Below, one piece after another: positions 26,393 through 36,436 of a stretch of 64,000 bases of DNA. The DNA comes from Pantoea sp. Ep11b. GTDB taxonomy: Bacteria > Pseudomonadota > Gammaproteobacteria > Enterobacterales > Enterobacteriaceae. Positions within the stretch are counted from its first letter, which is position 1. Each line of letters starts with the position of its first letter. The notes below the pieces were generated by a model. It saw only the letters and a program-made list of their open reading frames with translations. It ran no database searches and was not told the DNA's origin. The stretch is from contig NZ_CP160632.1 of assembly GCF_040783975.1 (NCBI RefSeq), positions 62,001 through 126,000 of the forward strand, read 5' to 3'. A program made the translations under genes and the position numbers.

Positions 26393-27763
26393 ATGGATTA
26401 CGTAAAAATCGCCCGGGCACTCCTGCCGCTGATGGGAGGCAAAGAGAACATCGCCAGCGCCGCCCACTGTGCCACGCGCCTGCGGCTGGTGCTGGCAGAC
26501 GATGAGAAAGCGGACACTGCCGCCATTGGCCGCGTTGAGGGCGTTAAAGGCTGTTTCCGCAACGCCGGACAGCTGCAGGTGATCTTCGGCACCGGCGTGG
26601 TGAACAAAGTCTACGCGGCCTTTATTGCCGAGGCAGGCATCAGTGAGTCGAGCAAATCTGAAGCCGCCGACATTGCCGCCCGCAAGCTCAACCCTTTCCA
26701 GCGCATCGCCCGCCTGTTATCCAATATTTTCGTGCCCATTATCCCGGCGATTGTGGCGTCAGGTCTGCTGATGGGCCTGCTGGGAATGGTCAAAACCTAC
26801 GGCTGGGTCAATCCAGAAAATGCGCTCTACATCATGCTGGACATGTGCAGTTCGGCGGCCTTTATCATCCTGCCGATCCTGATTGGCTTCACGGCTGCCC
26901 GTGAGTTTGGCGGCAATCCGTTTCTGGGCGCGACCCTGGGCGGGATCCTCACGCATCCGGCACTGACCAACGCCTGGGGTGTCGCCGCCGGTTTCCACAC
27001 CATGAACTTCTTCGGCATCGAAGTGGCGATGATTGGCTATCAGGGCACGGTGTTCCCGGTGCTGCTGGCAGTGTGGTTTATGAGCCTGCTGGAAAAGCAG
27101 CTGCGCCGGATTATCCCGGATGCGCTGGATCTGATCCTCACGCCGTTCCTGACGGTCATCATCTCCGGCTTTATCGCGCTGCTGATTATCGGCCCGGCCG
27201 GCCGGATGCTGGGCGATGGGATCTCGTTTGTCCTCAGCACGCTGATTGCGCATGCTGGCTGGCTGGCCGGACTGGTGTTTGGCGGACTTTACTCGGTAAT
27301 TGTGATTACCGGTGTGCATCACAGCTTTCACGCTATCGAAGCAGGACTGCTGGGCAACCCTTCAATTGGGGTGAATTTCCTGCTGCCCATCTGGGCGATG
27401 GCGAACGTCGCGCAGGGCGGTGCCTGTCTGGCGGTCTGGTTTAAAACCCGCGATGCAAAAATTAAAGCGATCTCACTGCCCTCGGCATTTTCCGCGCTGC
27501 TGGGGATCACCGAGGCAGCCATTTTTGGTATCAACCTGCGCTTTATGAAACCCTTTATCGCCGGATTAGTGGGCGGTGCGCTGGGCGGTGCCTGGGTCGT
27601 CTCGGTGCATGTTTATATGACGGCGGTAGGGCTGACCGGTCTGCCGGGTATGGCGATTGTCCAGGCCGGATCGCTGCTGAACTATATTATCGGTATCGTC
27701 ATCGCGTTCACGGCCGCGTTCGTGATCTCTTATCTGCTTAAATACAAAACGGATGCAGAATAA
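26393..27763 (+). CDS. scrA: Sucrose-specific PTS enzyme IIBC (ScrA)
   Basis: A 456-residue inner-membrane permease that imports and phosphorylates sucrose to sucrose-6-phosphate. The N-terminal EIIB domain carries the phosphorylation site Cys26 in AAHCATRLRLVLADDE. The EIIC domain follows from about 105 with ten or so membrane segments (IFVPIIPAIVASGLLMGLLG, SAAFIILPILIGFTAAREFG, HHSFHAIEAGLLGNPSIGVN). There is no IIA domain, so it uses EIIA-Glc (Crr), as ScrA does. ATG 26393 has GAGG upstream. Its stop overlaps the scrB start by one base. Confidence 0.96.
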   Translation: MDYVKIARALLPLMGGKENIASAAHCATRLRLVLADDEKADTAAIGRVEGVKGCFRNAGQLQVIFGTGVVNKVYAAFIAEAGISESSKSEAADIAARKLNPFQRIARLLSNIFVPIIPAIVASGLLMGLLGMVKTYGWVNPENALYIMLDMCSSAAFIILPILIGFTAAREFGGNPFLGATLGGILTHPALTNAWGVAAGFHTMNFFGIEVAMIGYQGTVFPVLLAVWFMSLLEKQLRRIIPDALDLILTPFLTVIISGFIALLIIGPAGRMLGDGISFVLSTLIAHAGWLAGLVFGGLYSVIVITGVHHSFHAIEAGLLGNPSIGVNFLLPIWAMANVAQGGACLAVWFKTRDAKIKAISLPSAFSALLGITEAAIFGINLRFMKPFIAGLVGGALGGAWVVSVHVYMTAVGLTGLPGMAIVQAGSLLNYIIGIVIAFTAAFVISYLLKYKTDAE

Positions 27764-29172
27764 TGGTTTCATCAACACGTCTGGCCGCCATTCTGCAGGC
27801 GGTCATGCAGGGGATGCCAAAGGCGCTCAGCGACAGCCACTATCCCGGCTGGCATCTGGCACCGGTTACGGGCCTGCTGAACGATCCCAATGGCTTTATC
27901 CAGTCCGGGGGTGAGTATCATCTCTTTTACCAGTGGAATGCGCTGGGCTGCGCCCATCAGCACAAATGCTGGGGACACTGGCGATCAGCCGATCTGCTGC
28001 ACTGGGTGCATCAGCCCCTTGCCCTGATGCCGGATGAGGCGTATGACCGCAGCGGCTGCTACTCCGGCAGCGCAGTGGAGGATGAAGGTGTCCTGACGCT
28101 GATCTACACCGGTAATGTGAAATTTGAGGATGGCTCGCGTACCGCGTGGCAGTGCCTGGCGCAGCAGAACAGCGCAGGCGGCTTTGATAAGCTAGGGCCG
28201 GTCATCGCGGTGCCCGAGGGCTACACCGGCCACGTTCGCGATCCCAAAGTGTGGCGGCATGAAGATCGCTGGTACATGGTGCTGGCCGCGCAGACGACAG
28301 AGCGACAGGGCAGGGTGCTGCTGCTGCGTTCTGACGATTTGCGAACGTGGCAGAATCTCGGTGAGATTGCGGGCAGCGAACGGGGCGGGCTGGCAGCCGC
28401 GGGCTACATGTGGGAGTGTCCTGATATGTTCAGGCTGGGCGACAGCACCTATCTGATCTGCTGCCCGCAGGGCGTGGCGCGCGAAGAGAAGCGCTATCTG
28501 AACAGCCACGCCTGCGCCTGGCTGAGCGGATCGCTGGATTATGCGCAGCCAGCCTTTGTGCATGGATCGCTGAATGAGATGGATGCCGGGTTTGAATTTT
28601 ATGCCCCGCAGACCACGCTGACGGCGGACGGCCGGCGTCTGCTGGTGGGCTGGATGGGCACGCCGGATGGTGAAGAGATGGCCCAGCCCACGATTGCGCA
28701 GGGGTGGATCCATCAGATGACCTGTATACGCGAGCTGAGTTCGCGTAACGGCCGGCTCTGCCAGCAACCGATCGCCGAGCTGCAGGCGCTGCGGGAAAAG
28801 GAGCAGCACTATCTGGGCCGTGCCAGTGACGCGCCCGCGATCGCCGCGCGGCGACTGGAGCTGATGCTGGAGAGCGAGGGCGGCATCGAACTCCGCTTCG
28901 CGGATACGTTGATCCTGACGTGGCAGCAGGAGGAACTGCGGCTGACGCGCCGCAGCCTGGTGACGGGAGAGTGGATGACCCGTTACTGGACCGGAGCCGC
29001 CCGCCGGTTGCAGATCCTGTGCGACCACTCCAGCGTTGAGATCTTCATCAATGATGGCGAAGGGGTGATGAGCAGCCGCTATTTCCCTGAGCATCCGGCG
29101 AGGCTGACCCTGCACGGAGACGCAGAACTGCAGGTGCGCTACTGGTCGTTACGTCGCTGCATGGTAGAATAA
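27763..29172 (+). CDS. scrB: Sucrose-6-phosphate hydrolase (invertase) ScrB
   Basis: A 469-residue cytoplasmic GH32 enzyme that splits sucrose-6-phosphate into glucose-6-phosphate and fructose. It has the nucleophile motif NDPNG (in [20 protein letters not shown]), the transition-state stabiliser RDPKVW and the acid/base motif ECPDMF. The C-terminal beta-sandwich holds [20 protein letters not shown]. Start ATG 27763 overlaps the scrA stop (TAATG), indicating coupled translation. Length is usual for ScrB (about 466-470). Confidence 0.97.
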   Translation: MVSSTRLAAILQAVMQGMPKALSDSHYPGWHLAPVTGLLNDPNGFIQSGGEYHLFYQWNALGCAHQHKCWGHWRSADLLHWVHQPLALMPDEAYDRSGCYSGSAVEDEGVLTLIYTGNVKFEDGSRTAWQCLAQQNSAGGFDKLGPVIAVPEGYTGHVRDPKVWRHEDRWYMVLAAQTTERQGRVLLLRSDDLRTWQNLGEIAGSERGGLAAAGYMWECPDMFRLGDSTYLICCPQGVAREEKRYLNSHACAWLSGSLDYAQPAFVHGSLNEMDAGFEFYAPQTTLTADGRRLLVGWMGTPDGEEMAQPTIAQGWIHQMTCIRELSSRNGRLCQQPIAELQALREKEQHYLGRASDAPAIAARRLELMLESEGGIELRFADTLILTWQQEELRLTRRSLVTGEWMTRYWTGAARRLQILCDHSSVEIFINDGEGVMSSRYFPEHPARLTLHGDAELQVRYWSLRRCMVE

Positions 29173-29201
29173 GCGCCTGTTTCATTAACCGATGCCTTGT
29201 C

Positions 29202-30206
29202 GTGAGAAAAACAAAACGCGTTACCATCAGTGACATCGCCGGACTGGCCGGGGTTTCAAAAGCCACGGCCAGCCTGGTGCTCAACGGCCGTGGTGAAGAG
29301 TTACGGGTCGCGAAGGAGACGCGCGAACGGGTTCTGGCTCTGGCCAGGGAGCATCACTATCAGCCCAGCATTCACGCCCGGATGCTGCATGATGCCCGCA
29401 GTCATACGCTGGGGCTGGTCGTGCCGGAGATCACGAACCACGGTTTCGCCGCTTTTTCTCACGCGCTGGAAAATCTCTGCCGCGCGGCGGGCCTGCAGCT
29501 GCTGATCGCCTGTACCGACGAAAATGCCATCCAGGAGCGCGTTGTGGTCAGTAACCTGGTGTCGCGTCAGGTTGATGGGCTGATCGTCGCCTCCAGTATG
29601 CTGAGCGACAGCGACTATCTCAGCCTCAGCGAACAGCTGCCGGTGCTGCTGTTTGACCGCCATATGAACAATACGAAGCTGCCCTGGGTCATTACCGACT
29701 CGGTTACGCCAACGGCTGAACTGGTTGAAAAGCTGGCTCGTGCCTGCCCGGAAGAGATCTACTTTCTGGGCGGTCAGTCCGCACTCTCGCCGACACAGGA
29801 TCGTCTGGCCGGATTCAGGCAGGGTCTGGCGCGGGCAGGGGTGACAGCGCAGCCGGAGTGGATAATCCAGGGTAACTATCATCCCGGCAGCGGCTATGAG
29901 ATGTTTGCCACGCTCTGCAGCCAGCTGGGACGCCCGCCGAAAGCGATGTTCACCGCCGCCTGTGGCCTGCTTGAGGGGGTGCTGCGCTACATGAGCGAGC
30001 ATAACCTGCTGAACAGCGACATCCGTATTGCCAGTTTTGACGATCACTATCTCTATGATTCGCTCTCGATCCCGATTGATACGGTAGAGCAGAATGTCCC
30101 TGAGCTGGCGCAGGCCAGTTTTTCTCTGCTGACCACGATGATTGCGGGTGAGGAACCCCTCCGGCGTCAGCTGGTCCTGCCCGCCACGCTGCGACTGCGC
30201 GGATAG
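29202..30206 (+). CDS. scrR: Sucrose operon repressor ScrR (LacI family)
   Basis: A 334-residue LacI/GalR repressor. The HTH spans about 6-26 ([20 protein letters not shown], then VLNGRG), followed by the hinge and a periplasmic-binding-type effector domain ([46 protein letters not shown]). It starts at GTG 29202, 30 bases after scrB, so it may be cotranscribed with scrYAB at least in part. Family knowledge: fructose or fructose-1-phosphate releases ScrR from its operators, here the three CTAAAnCGGTTTAG-type sites. No intrinsic terminator is clear after it. Confidence 0.94.
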   Translation: MRKTKRVTISDIAGLAGVSKATASLVLNGRGEELRVAKETRERVLALAREHHYQPSIHARMLHDARSHTLGLVVPEITNHGFAAFSHALENLCRAAGLQLLIACTDENAIQERVVVSNLVSRQVDGLIVASSMLSDSDYLSLSEQLPVLLFDRHMNNTKLPWVITDSVTPTAELVEKLARACPEEIYFLGGQSALSPTQDRLAGFRQGLARAGVTAQPEWIIQGNYHPGSGYEMFATLCSQLGRPPKAMFTAACGLLEGVLRYMSEHNLLNSDIRIASFDDHYLYDSLSIPIDTVEQNVPELAQASFSLLTTMIAGEEPLRRQLVLPATLRLRG

Positions 30207-30234
30207 CAGGCAGATGCTTTTCCGGTCAATGGCG

Positions 30235-30774
30235 TCACTCCGTTTTGCGCCGGATGCGCGAAAGAGAGGTCACAAGGCTGGTTTTATCGGCCTCACTGAG
30301 ATGAGGCGCTGCAAGCGCCGCCATCAGCCCGCGTCGATCCGGCTCCGTCAGCGGGCCCGCCTTCAGACGCTGGCTGATCGCATTAAGCAGTTCTCTATCC
30401 AGCCGTTCTATCTGTTGCCGTGTTTCCGCCAGGTCTGCGGGTGCGCGGGCGTTTTCAGGCGTGGAGAGCCAGTCTGCCAGATAGCGGTACTGTATCGCTT
30501 TACCGGCGTTCATCAGGGCATGAATAAAGGGGGCCACCGACTGCGGTTCAAGCCCTGTCTGCTGCGCGTTGCTCAGCATCTTATCCAGCACAACCTGCTC
30601 ACGAGGCAGATCTTCTACAGGCAAATGGTGCCGGGCTTTATAACCGGCAACGGCTTTCATAATCTGCATGCGTTCATTCAGTGCTGCTGAGATGGCGTCG
30701 GATGAAACCGATCCCGCGAAAGCGTTGCTGCATAAAAACAGTGAAGAGAGAAAAACAGCCACAAATTGTGTCAT
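30235..30774 (-). CDS. aroQ: Secreted chorismate mutase, AroQ-gamma class
   Basis: A 179-residue periplasmic enzyme converting chorismate to prephenate. The signal peptide is MTQFVAVFLSSLFLCSNAFA with cleavage after Ala20. The AroQ-gamma active-site residues are spaced as in the family: Arg35 (NERMQ), Lys46, Asp55 and Arg58 (VEDLPRE), then the second helical half with PLTEPDRRGLMAAL. Family knowledge: this monofunctional exported form was first described from Erwinia herbicola (now Pantoea), and secreted mutases of plant pathogens and nematodes may divert host aromatic metabolism. It is convergent with scrR and has no pathway partner here. Confidence 0.93.
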   Translation of the reverse strand: MTQFVAVFLSSLFLCSNAFAGSVSSDAISAALNERMQIMKAVAGYKARHHLPVEDLPREQVVLDKMLSNAQQTGLEPQSVAPFIHALMNAGKAIQYRYLADWLSTPENARAPADLAETRQQIERLDRELLNAISQRLKAGPLTEPDRRGLMAALAAPHLSEADKTSLVTSLSRIRRKTE

Positions 30775-31038
30775 CTGCCTGCTCCGTTAATGAAAACTGG
30801 CACTGATTTATGCATGAAAAAATAACTTAGTGTGATTATTTTGTTTTCAAAATGTGAATGAGTGCGTTGATGCAGACGATCGCACTATATCGTTAATCAG
30901 ATTGCGTTTTTTCATAAAAAATTCATCTCTGAATGCCATGCTGGCAGGCTGTTTCCAGCGTAACCCGATGCCATATCCGATTCTGCCGGAGGGGCTTTCC
31001 GGGCCGTCTGATCTGTCACGGGCAGAAGCGCCGTGCAA

Positions 31039-31950
31039 TTAAATTGCGCGCCGGGCGGTGCGCAGATCGGCGGGCGTAAAAAAGTGATATTTCAGCAGGC
31101 AGCGCCGCCCGGCATTCTGCGCGCTGCGCAGAGAAGGGGTATTACCCGGCAGAATCGTACCGGTCAGCAGTGCCGCCGGGTCATAGCACTGATTAAGCTG
31201 CTGCTGCAGGCAGCGCTGAGCACGCGCGGCCAGCCCGCGGCCCTGATACGCAGGCGTAATCACCTCATCCATAATCTGGAATCCCTCCATAAATGCCAGC
31301 CGCCGCGGCACACAGATTATCAGCCCGGCCACGCTACCCTGCCAGACGATCAGACAGACATGCCCCCCGGCGATATCGTCACGCAGCTCCTGACTGCTGG
31401 TAGCCAGCAGCTGTCCGCGCAGATGGGGCAATGTCTGCCAGCTGGCGCGGTAGGCGCGGTTAATCGCCGTCATACAAACGGGATAATCCCTGTGGCTGGC
31501 TCTGACCAGCGAAAGTGCCGGATCGCCGGGTGCGCAGGATGATGCCGGCTCGCTGCCGAAGATCAGCTGGTCTGTGATGCCGATATCAGGCATGGAAGCA
31601 GGTAACAGAATACGCAGTTTCAGAGGCTTCAGCGGCTGCCAGGCCTGCATGATGGCGCTGGCAACGGTATGATCCAGCTCTCCGTCCCGCGCCACGACTT
31701 CAATAAAAGGCTGGGCGAGGTCGCCACCCAGATAACGGGGACCGGTGAGATAACGCTGACCGTTGATCGTCAGTTCACGCTGCAGAAAGGTGTGCTGAGG
31801 CAGGCCGGTTTCACGCCAGGGAAAAGCGGCCGAGAAATGATGATCGTGACATCTTAACGCCTCCTGTGCCAGCCAGCGGGTCAGCCAGTCGCTGAGGCAG
31901 GCAGAAGAGACCGGAACGGTACGATAAAGCGACACCATATAATTCAGCAT
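31039..31950 (-). CDS. GNAT-family acetyltransferase-like protein
   Basis: A 303-residue protein started at ATG 31950 (MLNYMVSLYRTVPVSSACLS) with AAGGAC at 31960-31955. The track of open frame continues upstream but without a ribosome site. The C-terminal ~150 residues are GNAT-like: MTAINRAYRASWQTLPHLRG, GSVAGLIICVPRRLAFMEGF, the acetyl-CoA loop ITPAYQGRGLAARAQRCL and GNTPSLRSAQNAGRR. The N-terminal half is not recognised and may position a substrate. It has a two-domain length like aminoglycoside or peptide acetyltransferases, but no substrate can be inferred. It stands alone. Confidence 0.65.
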   Translation of the reverse strand: MLNYMVSLYRTVPVSSACLSDWLTRWLAQEALRCHDHHFSAAFPWRETGLPQHTFLQRELTINGQRYLTGPRYLGGDLAQPFIEVVARDGELDHTVASAIMQAWQPLKPLKLRILLPASMPDIGITDQLIFGSEPASSCAPGDPALSLVRASHRDYPVCMTAINRAYRASWQTLPHLRGQLLATSSQELRDDIAGGHVCLIVWQGSVAGLIICVPRRLAFMEGFQIMDEVITPAYQGRGLAARAQRCLQQQLNQCYDPAALLTGTILPGNTPSLRSAQNAGRRCLLKYHFFTPADLRTARRAI

Positions 31951-32326
31951 ACGAGTCCTTATTTGGCCGCCGTCAGCGATCGCCCGCTTCTCTGTGGCTC
32001 TGCCGGAGCGCAGAGAGGCAGATGTGGCTGCTGAGAGTGTAAACGAAGTGCGCGCTTTATGACCATCACTAACGCATCGGTAGCGTCTTTCATGCCCGTG
32101 CCCGTGCCGGTGACGCACGATCTGTCAGGCCCTGATGAAAATCCCGGCAGCATATCGCTCTGCGCGCGGATTAGTCCTCCCCGATGATGGTGCTGATCAT
32201 AAACTCAGGATTTATTTCCTGAGATTCAGGCCGGATTATTTCCGCATGGTCAAATTAATTGATGATATAAGGCATAGTTGCACAAAAATATTAAGAATGC
32301 CGGGTCAGCATAACTTTTACGAAAAT

Positions 32327-32635
32327 ATGACGGAATCAGATAATCAGCCGGCAATAAATAGCTTATGCTTTAGGGGTCGTCAGATAATTATAAAATATTC
32401 AGTTCTTTTACCACCCGGGGGTTATATGGTTCATATTGATTTATGTACCAAAGAGGGCGTAATGAAAGCTTATGCTTTTCAGACGCCCATGCAGGCAATG
32501 ACACTGTTGGATACAATTAAAGATGATGAGTTTCAGTGGTTTAATCTGGAGTGGGATGGACAAAGATTTACCTGCCCCTATCATTTTATTAAAAGACTCA
32601 GCAGCCGATCTTATATCCGATCATTCTGGCGTTAA
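32327..32635 (+). CDS. Hypothetical protein in an AT-rich patch
   Basis: A protein of about 102 residues that I do not recognise (start ATG 32327, MTESDNQPAINSLCFRGRQI). The frame is open from 32135, and other starts (32300, 32135) are possible; none has a good ribosome site. It has an amphipathic, mixed alpha-beta look (YMVHIDLCTKEGVMKAYAFQ, FQWFNLEWDGQRFTCPYHFI) with a basic end. The region (32200-32640) is much more AT-rich than its neighbours, so it may be a recent arrival. Real coding is likely because composition by codon position holds. Confidence 0.5.
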   Translation: MTESDNQPAINSLCFRGRQIIIKYSVLLPPGGYMVHIDLCTKEGVMKAYAFQTPMQAMTLLDTIKDDEFQWFNLEWDGQRFTCPYHFIKRLSSRSYIRSFWR

Positions 32636-32997
32636 TTATCGTAATGTATTTAGCAGAGGCTCATCTGAACGTTTATCGCGATCTCTGCTTTTACTCTCCT
32701 GAAGCTGATTCATCTGGTCTGTTCAGCGGGGCAAACGCTGCCCCGCTATTTTCCCCTTAAACCGGTACTGTCATCGGTACCCCTGATAATAGCGGTGGAC
32801 AAGGCCACGGATTCCGCCGCAACTCGCCCTCATTATTCACGGCTAAGTTTTATCGCGTTCAGCACATTGTCATCCATTGATTCAGCCGGACTGCGGGGTT
32901 GCAGACAACACCGGGCAATAAATCGTTATCAGGGGTAAATCGTCTTCTGTTCCCTTCTTTGAATCGGGTTGCGGCTGATACACTCAGATTAATCTCA
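32636..32997. other. Gene-free interval upstream of the diguanylate cyclase
   Basis: About 360 bases. Nothing recognised beyond ordinary intergenic sequence; it should contain the promoter of the GGDEF gene at 32998. An open frame extends through its end without a ribosome site. Confidence 0.4.
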
Positions 32998-34596
32998 ATG
33001 CGGACCCCGACTCTGATGCATCAAGAAAAAATCCGTCTTCGCTCACTGCTGACTTTACTTTCAATTGGCGGGGTTATACTGACCTCGGGTCTGCTGCTGG
33101 GCGCGCTGCTGCTGTTTCAGAAGGCCAACATCGAAGAGAGCCTGCTGGAAGGCAACATTGCGTATGCCAGTAAACTGGCAGACACCACCGATCGCTATCT
33201 GGCGACAGCACAGCGTGAACTGGCGTGGAGCGCCACCCAGATCACGGGGCTCAGCGACACGCAACTGCTGAAAGCGGAAACCGAGCGGCTGCGGATGCAG
33301 TCGGGCATTTTCAACTCGGTGCTGGTGGTTAACAGTCATGCCATCGTGACCGCCATCTCCCCCGAAAGCCTGAATCTGAAGGGGGTCAGACTCGACTCAC
33401 CCGCCAGTCAGCAGGCCATTACGACGCAAAAGCCCTTTATCTCTAATCCTTTTACCTCGGCCTCCGGAAATTATGTGGTGTTCCTGTCTCAGCCGCTCTT
33501 CAGCCCGGAAGGGCATTATCTCGGCTATGTGGGCGGGACGATCTACCTCAAAAAACACAGCATACTGAGTGACATCCTGAGCCAGCATTTCTATACCAAA
33601 GGGTCGACAGTCAGCGTGGTCAGCAATGACGGGCTGGTTATTTTCAGTCACGATCCGGCGCGCGTGGGCACAAAGATGCCCCTCAGCCCGGCGCTTCAGA
33701 AGCAGCTCGCATCGACCGAGAACGGCCATTTCACGCTGGAACGAGACGGACGGGACTTTCTGACCGGTTACGGAACGCTGCGCAGCACGGGCTGGAACAT
33801 CTTTGTCACCGGCTCCTTTGAAACGGTCAGAACGATTCAGATCAAGTCAGCCGAGAATGCCCTCTGGTTCATTCTGATCATCATCGCCCTGACAGCAGCG
33901 ATTATTGCGTCACTGGCCGGGCGAATCGCCTCGCCCCTCGAAAAGCTGGCGGACCAGGTTCGCAACGAGGGCAACGACCCGCAGAGCGGATCTCTTTCGG
34001 CGGTGAAAACCTGGTATTACGAGGCCGATCGGCTGAAAGAGGCCGCGCAGGAGTACCGCTATATCGTTGCCCGGCGTCTGGCGGCGCTGAATAACGAGGC
34101 GATGACCGATCCGCTGACGGGCTTGTGCAACCGGCGCGGTTTTACGGCGCTGGCGACAGCCTCAGACAGCCAGCATGAGCAGTGCGTGATCGCGATTGAT
34201 ATTGACCATTTTAAAAAGATTAACGATCTCTACGGGCATGATGCCGGCGATGCGGCACTGGTCAGGCTGGCTTCGTTACTGCGTCAGGCCTGTCGCACAG
34301 GCGATGTTGTCAGCCGGTTCGGCGGCGAGGAGTTTATTCTTTTGCTGCCACACACCACCCTGGCTGACGCCGCCGGTATCGCGGAGCGTATCCGTGAAAC
34401 CGTCAGCGCCACGACCTTTCCGTTTGCCGGCACGATGACGATCTCTGCTGGGGTCGCCTCGCTGACAGAGGAGGGGAGTGACCGTGAGTCTCTGATACGG
34501 CGTGCCGATGAAGCACTCTACAAGGCCAAAGCCGCCGGACGTAACAGGGTGATAATGGCGAGGCCTGAAGGGTTCATCGCCTTTGCCCCGGCCTGA
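32998..34596 (+). CDS. Membrane-bound diguanylate cyclase with dCACHE-type sensor
   Basis: A 532-residue protein. I take ATG 32998 (MRTPTLMHQEKIRLRSLLTL); ATG 33016 is equally possible and the long upstream extension (TTG 32899) is unlikely. TM1 (about 17-42) is followed by a ~260-residue periplasmic dCACHE-like domain (VLVVNSHAIVTAISPE, VFLSQPLFSPEGHYLGYVGG), TM2 (ALWFILIIIALTAAIIASLA), a HAMP-like linker and a GGDEF domain. The cyclase motif is RFGGEEFILLLP, with the inhibitory site RTGD five residues before it, so feedback by c-di-GMP is expected. It makes c-di-GMP in response to an unknown external ligand. Confidence 0.9.
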   Translation: MRTPTLMHQEKIRLRSLLTLLSIGGVILTSGLLLGALLLFQKANIEESLLEGNIAYASKLADTTDRYLATAQRELAWSATQITGLSDTQLLKAETERLRMQSGIFNSVLVVNSHAIVTAISPESLNLKGVRLDSPASQQAITTQKPFISNPFTSASGNYVVFLSQPLFSPEGHYLGYVGGTIYLKKHSILSDILSQHFYTKGSTVSVVSNDGLVIFSHDPARVGTKMPLSPALQKQLASTENGHFTLERDGRDFLTGYGTLRSTGWNIFVTGSFETVRTIQIKSAENALWFILIIIALTAAIIASLAGRIASPLEKLADQVRNEGNDPQSGSLSAVKTWYYEADRLKEAAQEYRYIVARRLAALNNEAMTDPLTGLCNRRGFTALATASDSQHEQCVIAIDIDHFKKINDLYGHDAGDAALVRLASLLRQACRTGDVVSRFGGEEFILLLPHTTLADAAGIAERIRETVSATTFPFAGTMTISAGVASLTEEGSDRESLIRRADEALYKAKAAGRNRVIMARPEGFIAFAPA

Positions 34597-34620
34597 TAAC
34601 GCTTCAGGGGATGAGGGGGC

Positions 34621-36402
34621 TCAGCACTTGCTGCGAAGTCGCCAGCCGAGCCACTCATCCAGCGCCATTTCCGGCAACGGTCGGGCATAGAAAAAGCCCT
34701 GCGCCTGATCGCAGCCAAACTCGGTCAGTGCCGTTTCGGTTTCCGCACTCTCCACGCCTTCGGCCAGCACTGTGTAATCCAGATCCTTGAGCATAGCGAT
34801 TATGCTGCGGGCAATAACGCGCGAAGCGGTATCCGATGAAATCTCGCTGATCAGCGAGCGGTCGAGCTTGATCACGTCCAGCGGCATGCGTCGCAGATAG
34901 CTGATGTTACTGTAGCCCGTACCGAAATCATCCAGCGAAATTCCGAAGCCACGCAGTTTCAGCATCTCAAGCCCCTGCATCGCGGCCGGGCTTTCCAGGA
35001 TCCGTTCGGTCTCCAGACACTCAATGCCCAGCAGCGAAACCGGCAGCTTCGCTCTGATCATCTGATCCTCCAGTTGGTCGGCAAAACCGTCGCGGGAAAA
35101 ATCGCTGCTGCTGACGTTAATGGTGACCGGCAGCTGAATATAACTGTCGCGCAGCCGTGCGAGGCGGGTGATAGCCTGATCGGTCACCCAGGCTGTCAGC
35201 TCGCTGAGCAGTTCGGTTTGTCCGGCAAAAGGCAGAAACTGCGCCGGTGAGAGTTCGCCGTGCTGGGGATGTTTCCAGCGGATAAGCGCTTCCAGGCCGA
35301 TGGGCTTGCCGCTGTGCAGACAGATTTTAGGCTGATAGGCGAGCCATAGCCCTTTATTCTGGCGGATGGCTGCGGCCAGATCATGCATCAGGGTGAAATC
35401 CTGGGTATGGCGGGTATCGGTATCCTTGCTGAAAAGCATGGAGGGAACGTCACGGGTAATCGCCTCATGCAGGGCGCTGACGGCACGTCGCAGGATCTCC
35501 TGCGGCGGCAGTTCCCCGGTGTTGAACCCGGCTTCCCCGGTGTGAGTCACCAGCGCTACCGACAGTCCGTCGCCGAGATCGGCGCTGATCCCCGTCAGCT
35601 TATCTGCCACCCAGTTGGCCGTCATCCTGCTCTCCTGACGTGTCAGCAGCGCAAAACGCCCGGTTGCCACCGTGTAGAGCATTTCACCCGGCGCGGGCCG
35701 CAGACGCAGCGGCAGCAGGGTGGCAACATCTTTCAGCAGGCTTTCAACCGGGCCCATTCCCATTGAGCGCGCAAGCTCATAGGCGCGCGGCATATCGATG
35801 CAGTCAATCAGAACCAGCCGCCGTGGCGTGGTGTCGCCGGAGGCGGCCAGAAACTGCAGATCGCGGATCAGACGCTGACGGTTAGGCAGGCCCGTAACCG
35901 GATCGGCAAAGCCCGCCGAATACCAGGCTTCCAGAAAAGACATTACCAGCGCCGCCAGCATGGTGAGCATCGCCACCTGCTCGCTACCGAAGCGATGAGG
36001 TGCCACGTCGGTGACGCACAACGTTCCCAGAATGAGGCCGGTGCTGCTCTTCAGCGGCACGCCGGCATAGAAGCGAATAAACGGCGCGCCCAGGATCAGC
36101 GGATGTTCCGCAAAGCGTGCGTCGAGCAGCGTATCAGGCACCACCACGATACTGTCACTGTCTACGGCGTAACGGCAGAGCGAATCCTGGCGGGAAGAGT
36201 GCGTCAGCGTGAAATTATGCGCTGCCCTGACGTACTGCATCTCATCATCCAGCACGGAGATAAAACTCCCCGGAATACCGAGCGCCTGGCTGGCCAGCCG
36301 GACAAACTGCCGCAAAACCTGGTCACGACTTTCGTCGTAACTCAACAGCGCATTCAGCGTGCGCGCGCGGCAATCGTCGTCGCCGCCTGAACATGTAAGC
36401 AT
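34621..36402 (-). CDS. GAF / degenerate GGDEF / EAL protein, paralogue of 13748
   Basis: A 593-residue paralogue of the protein at 13748-15532, similar along its whole length. GAF domain about 20-165 (SQALGIPGSFISVLDDEMQY); degenerate GGDEF-like domain (ATGRFALLTR); EAL domain intact (YQPKI, LEALIRWKHP, INVSSSDF, ECLETERI, DDFGTGYSNI, KLDRS, AEGVE, AQGFFY). It should degrade c-di-GMP. Start ATG 36402 has GGAGGG upstream. The leader block before it (36411-36436) matches that of the paralogue. The genes convergent and divergent to it also make, sense or accompany c-di-GMP signalling. Confidence 0.9.
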   Translation of the reverse strand: MLTCSGGDDDCRARTLNALLSYDESRDQVLRQFVRLASQALGIPGSFISVLDDEMQYVRAAHNFTLTHSSRQDSLCRYAVDSDSIVVVPDTLLDARFAEHPLILGAPFIRFYAGVPLKSSTGLILGTLCVTDVAPHRFGSEQVAMLTMLAALVMSFLEAWYSAGFADPVTGLPNRQRLIRDLQFLAASGDTTPRRLVLIDCIDMPRAYELARSMGMGPVESLLKDVATLLPLRLRPAPGEMLYTVATGRFALLTRQESRMTANWVADKLTGISADLGDGLSVALVTHTGEAGFNTGELPPQEILRRAVSALHEAITRDVPSMLFSKDTDTRHTQDFTLMHDLAAAIRQNKGLWLAYQPKICLHSGKPIGLEALIRWKHPQHGELSPAQFLPFAGQTELLSELTAWVTDQAITRLARLRDSYIQLPVTINVSSSDFSRDGFADQLEDQMIRAKLPVSLLGIECLETERILESPAAMQGLEMLKLRGFGISLDDFGTGYSNISYLRRMPLDVIKLDRSLISEISSDTASRVIARSIIAMLKDLDYTVLAEGVESAETETALTEFGCDQAQGFFYARPLPEMALDEWLGWRLRSKC

Positions 36403-36410
36403 GGATCCCT

Positions 36411-36436
36411 CCGCACCGTCTGGTTACGGAGCGAAA
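36411..36436 (-). promoter_or_regulatory. Conserved leader hairpin of the second GAF-EAL gene
   Basis: Minus-strand copy of the block at 13709-13734, with one base different. The hairpin CGC-T-CCGT / ACGG-T-GCG precedes the GGAGGG ribosome site. Confidence 0.55.
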
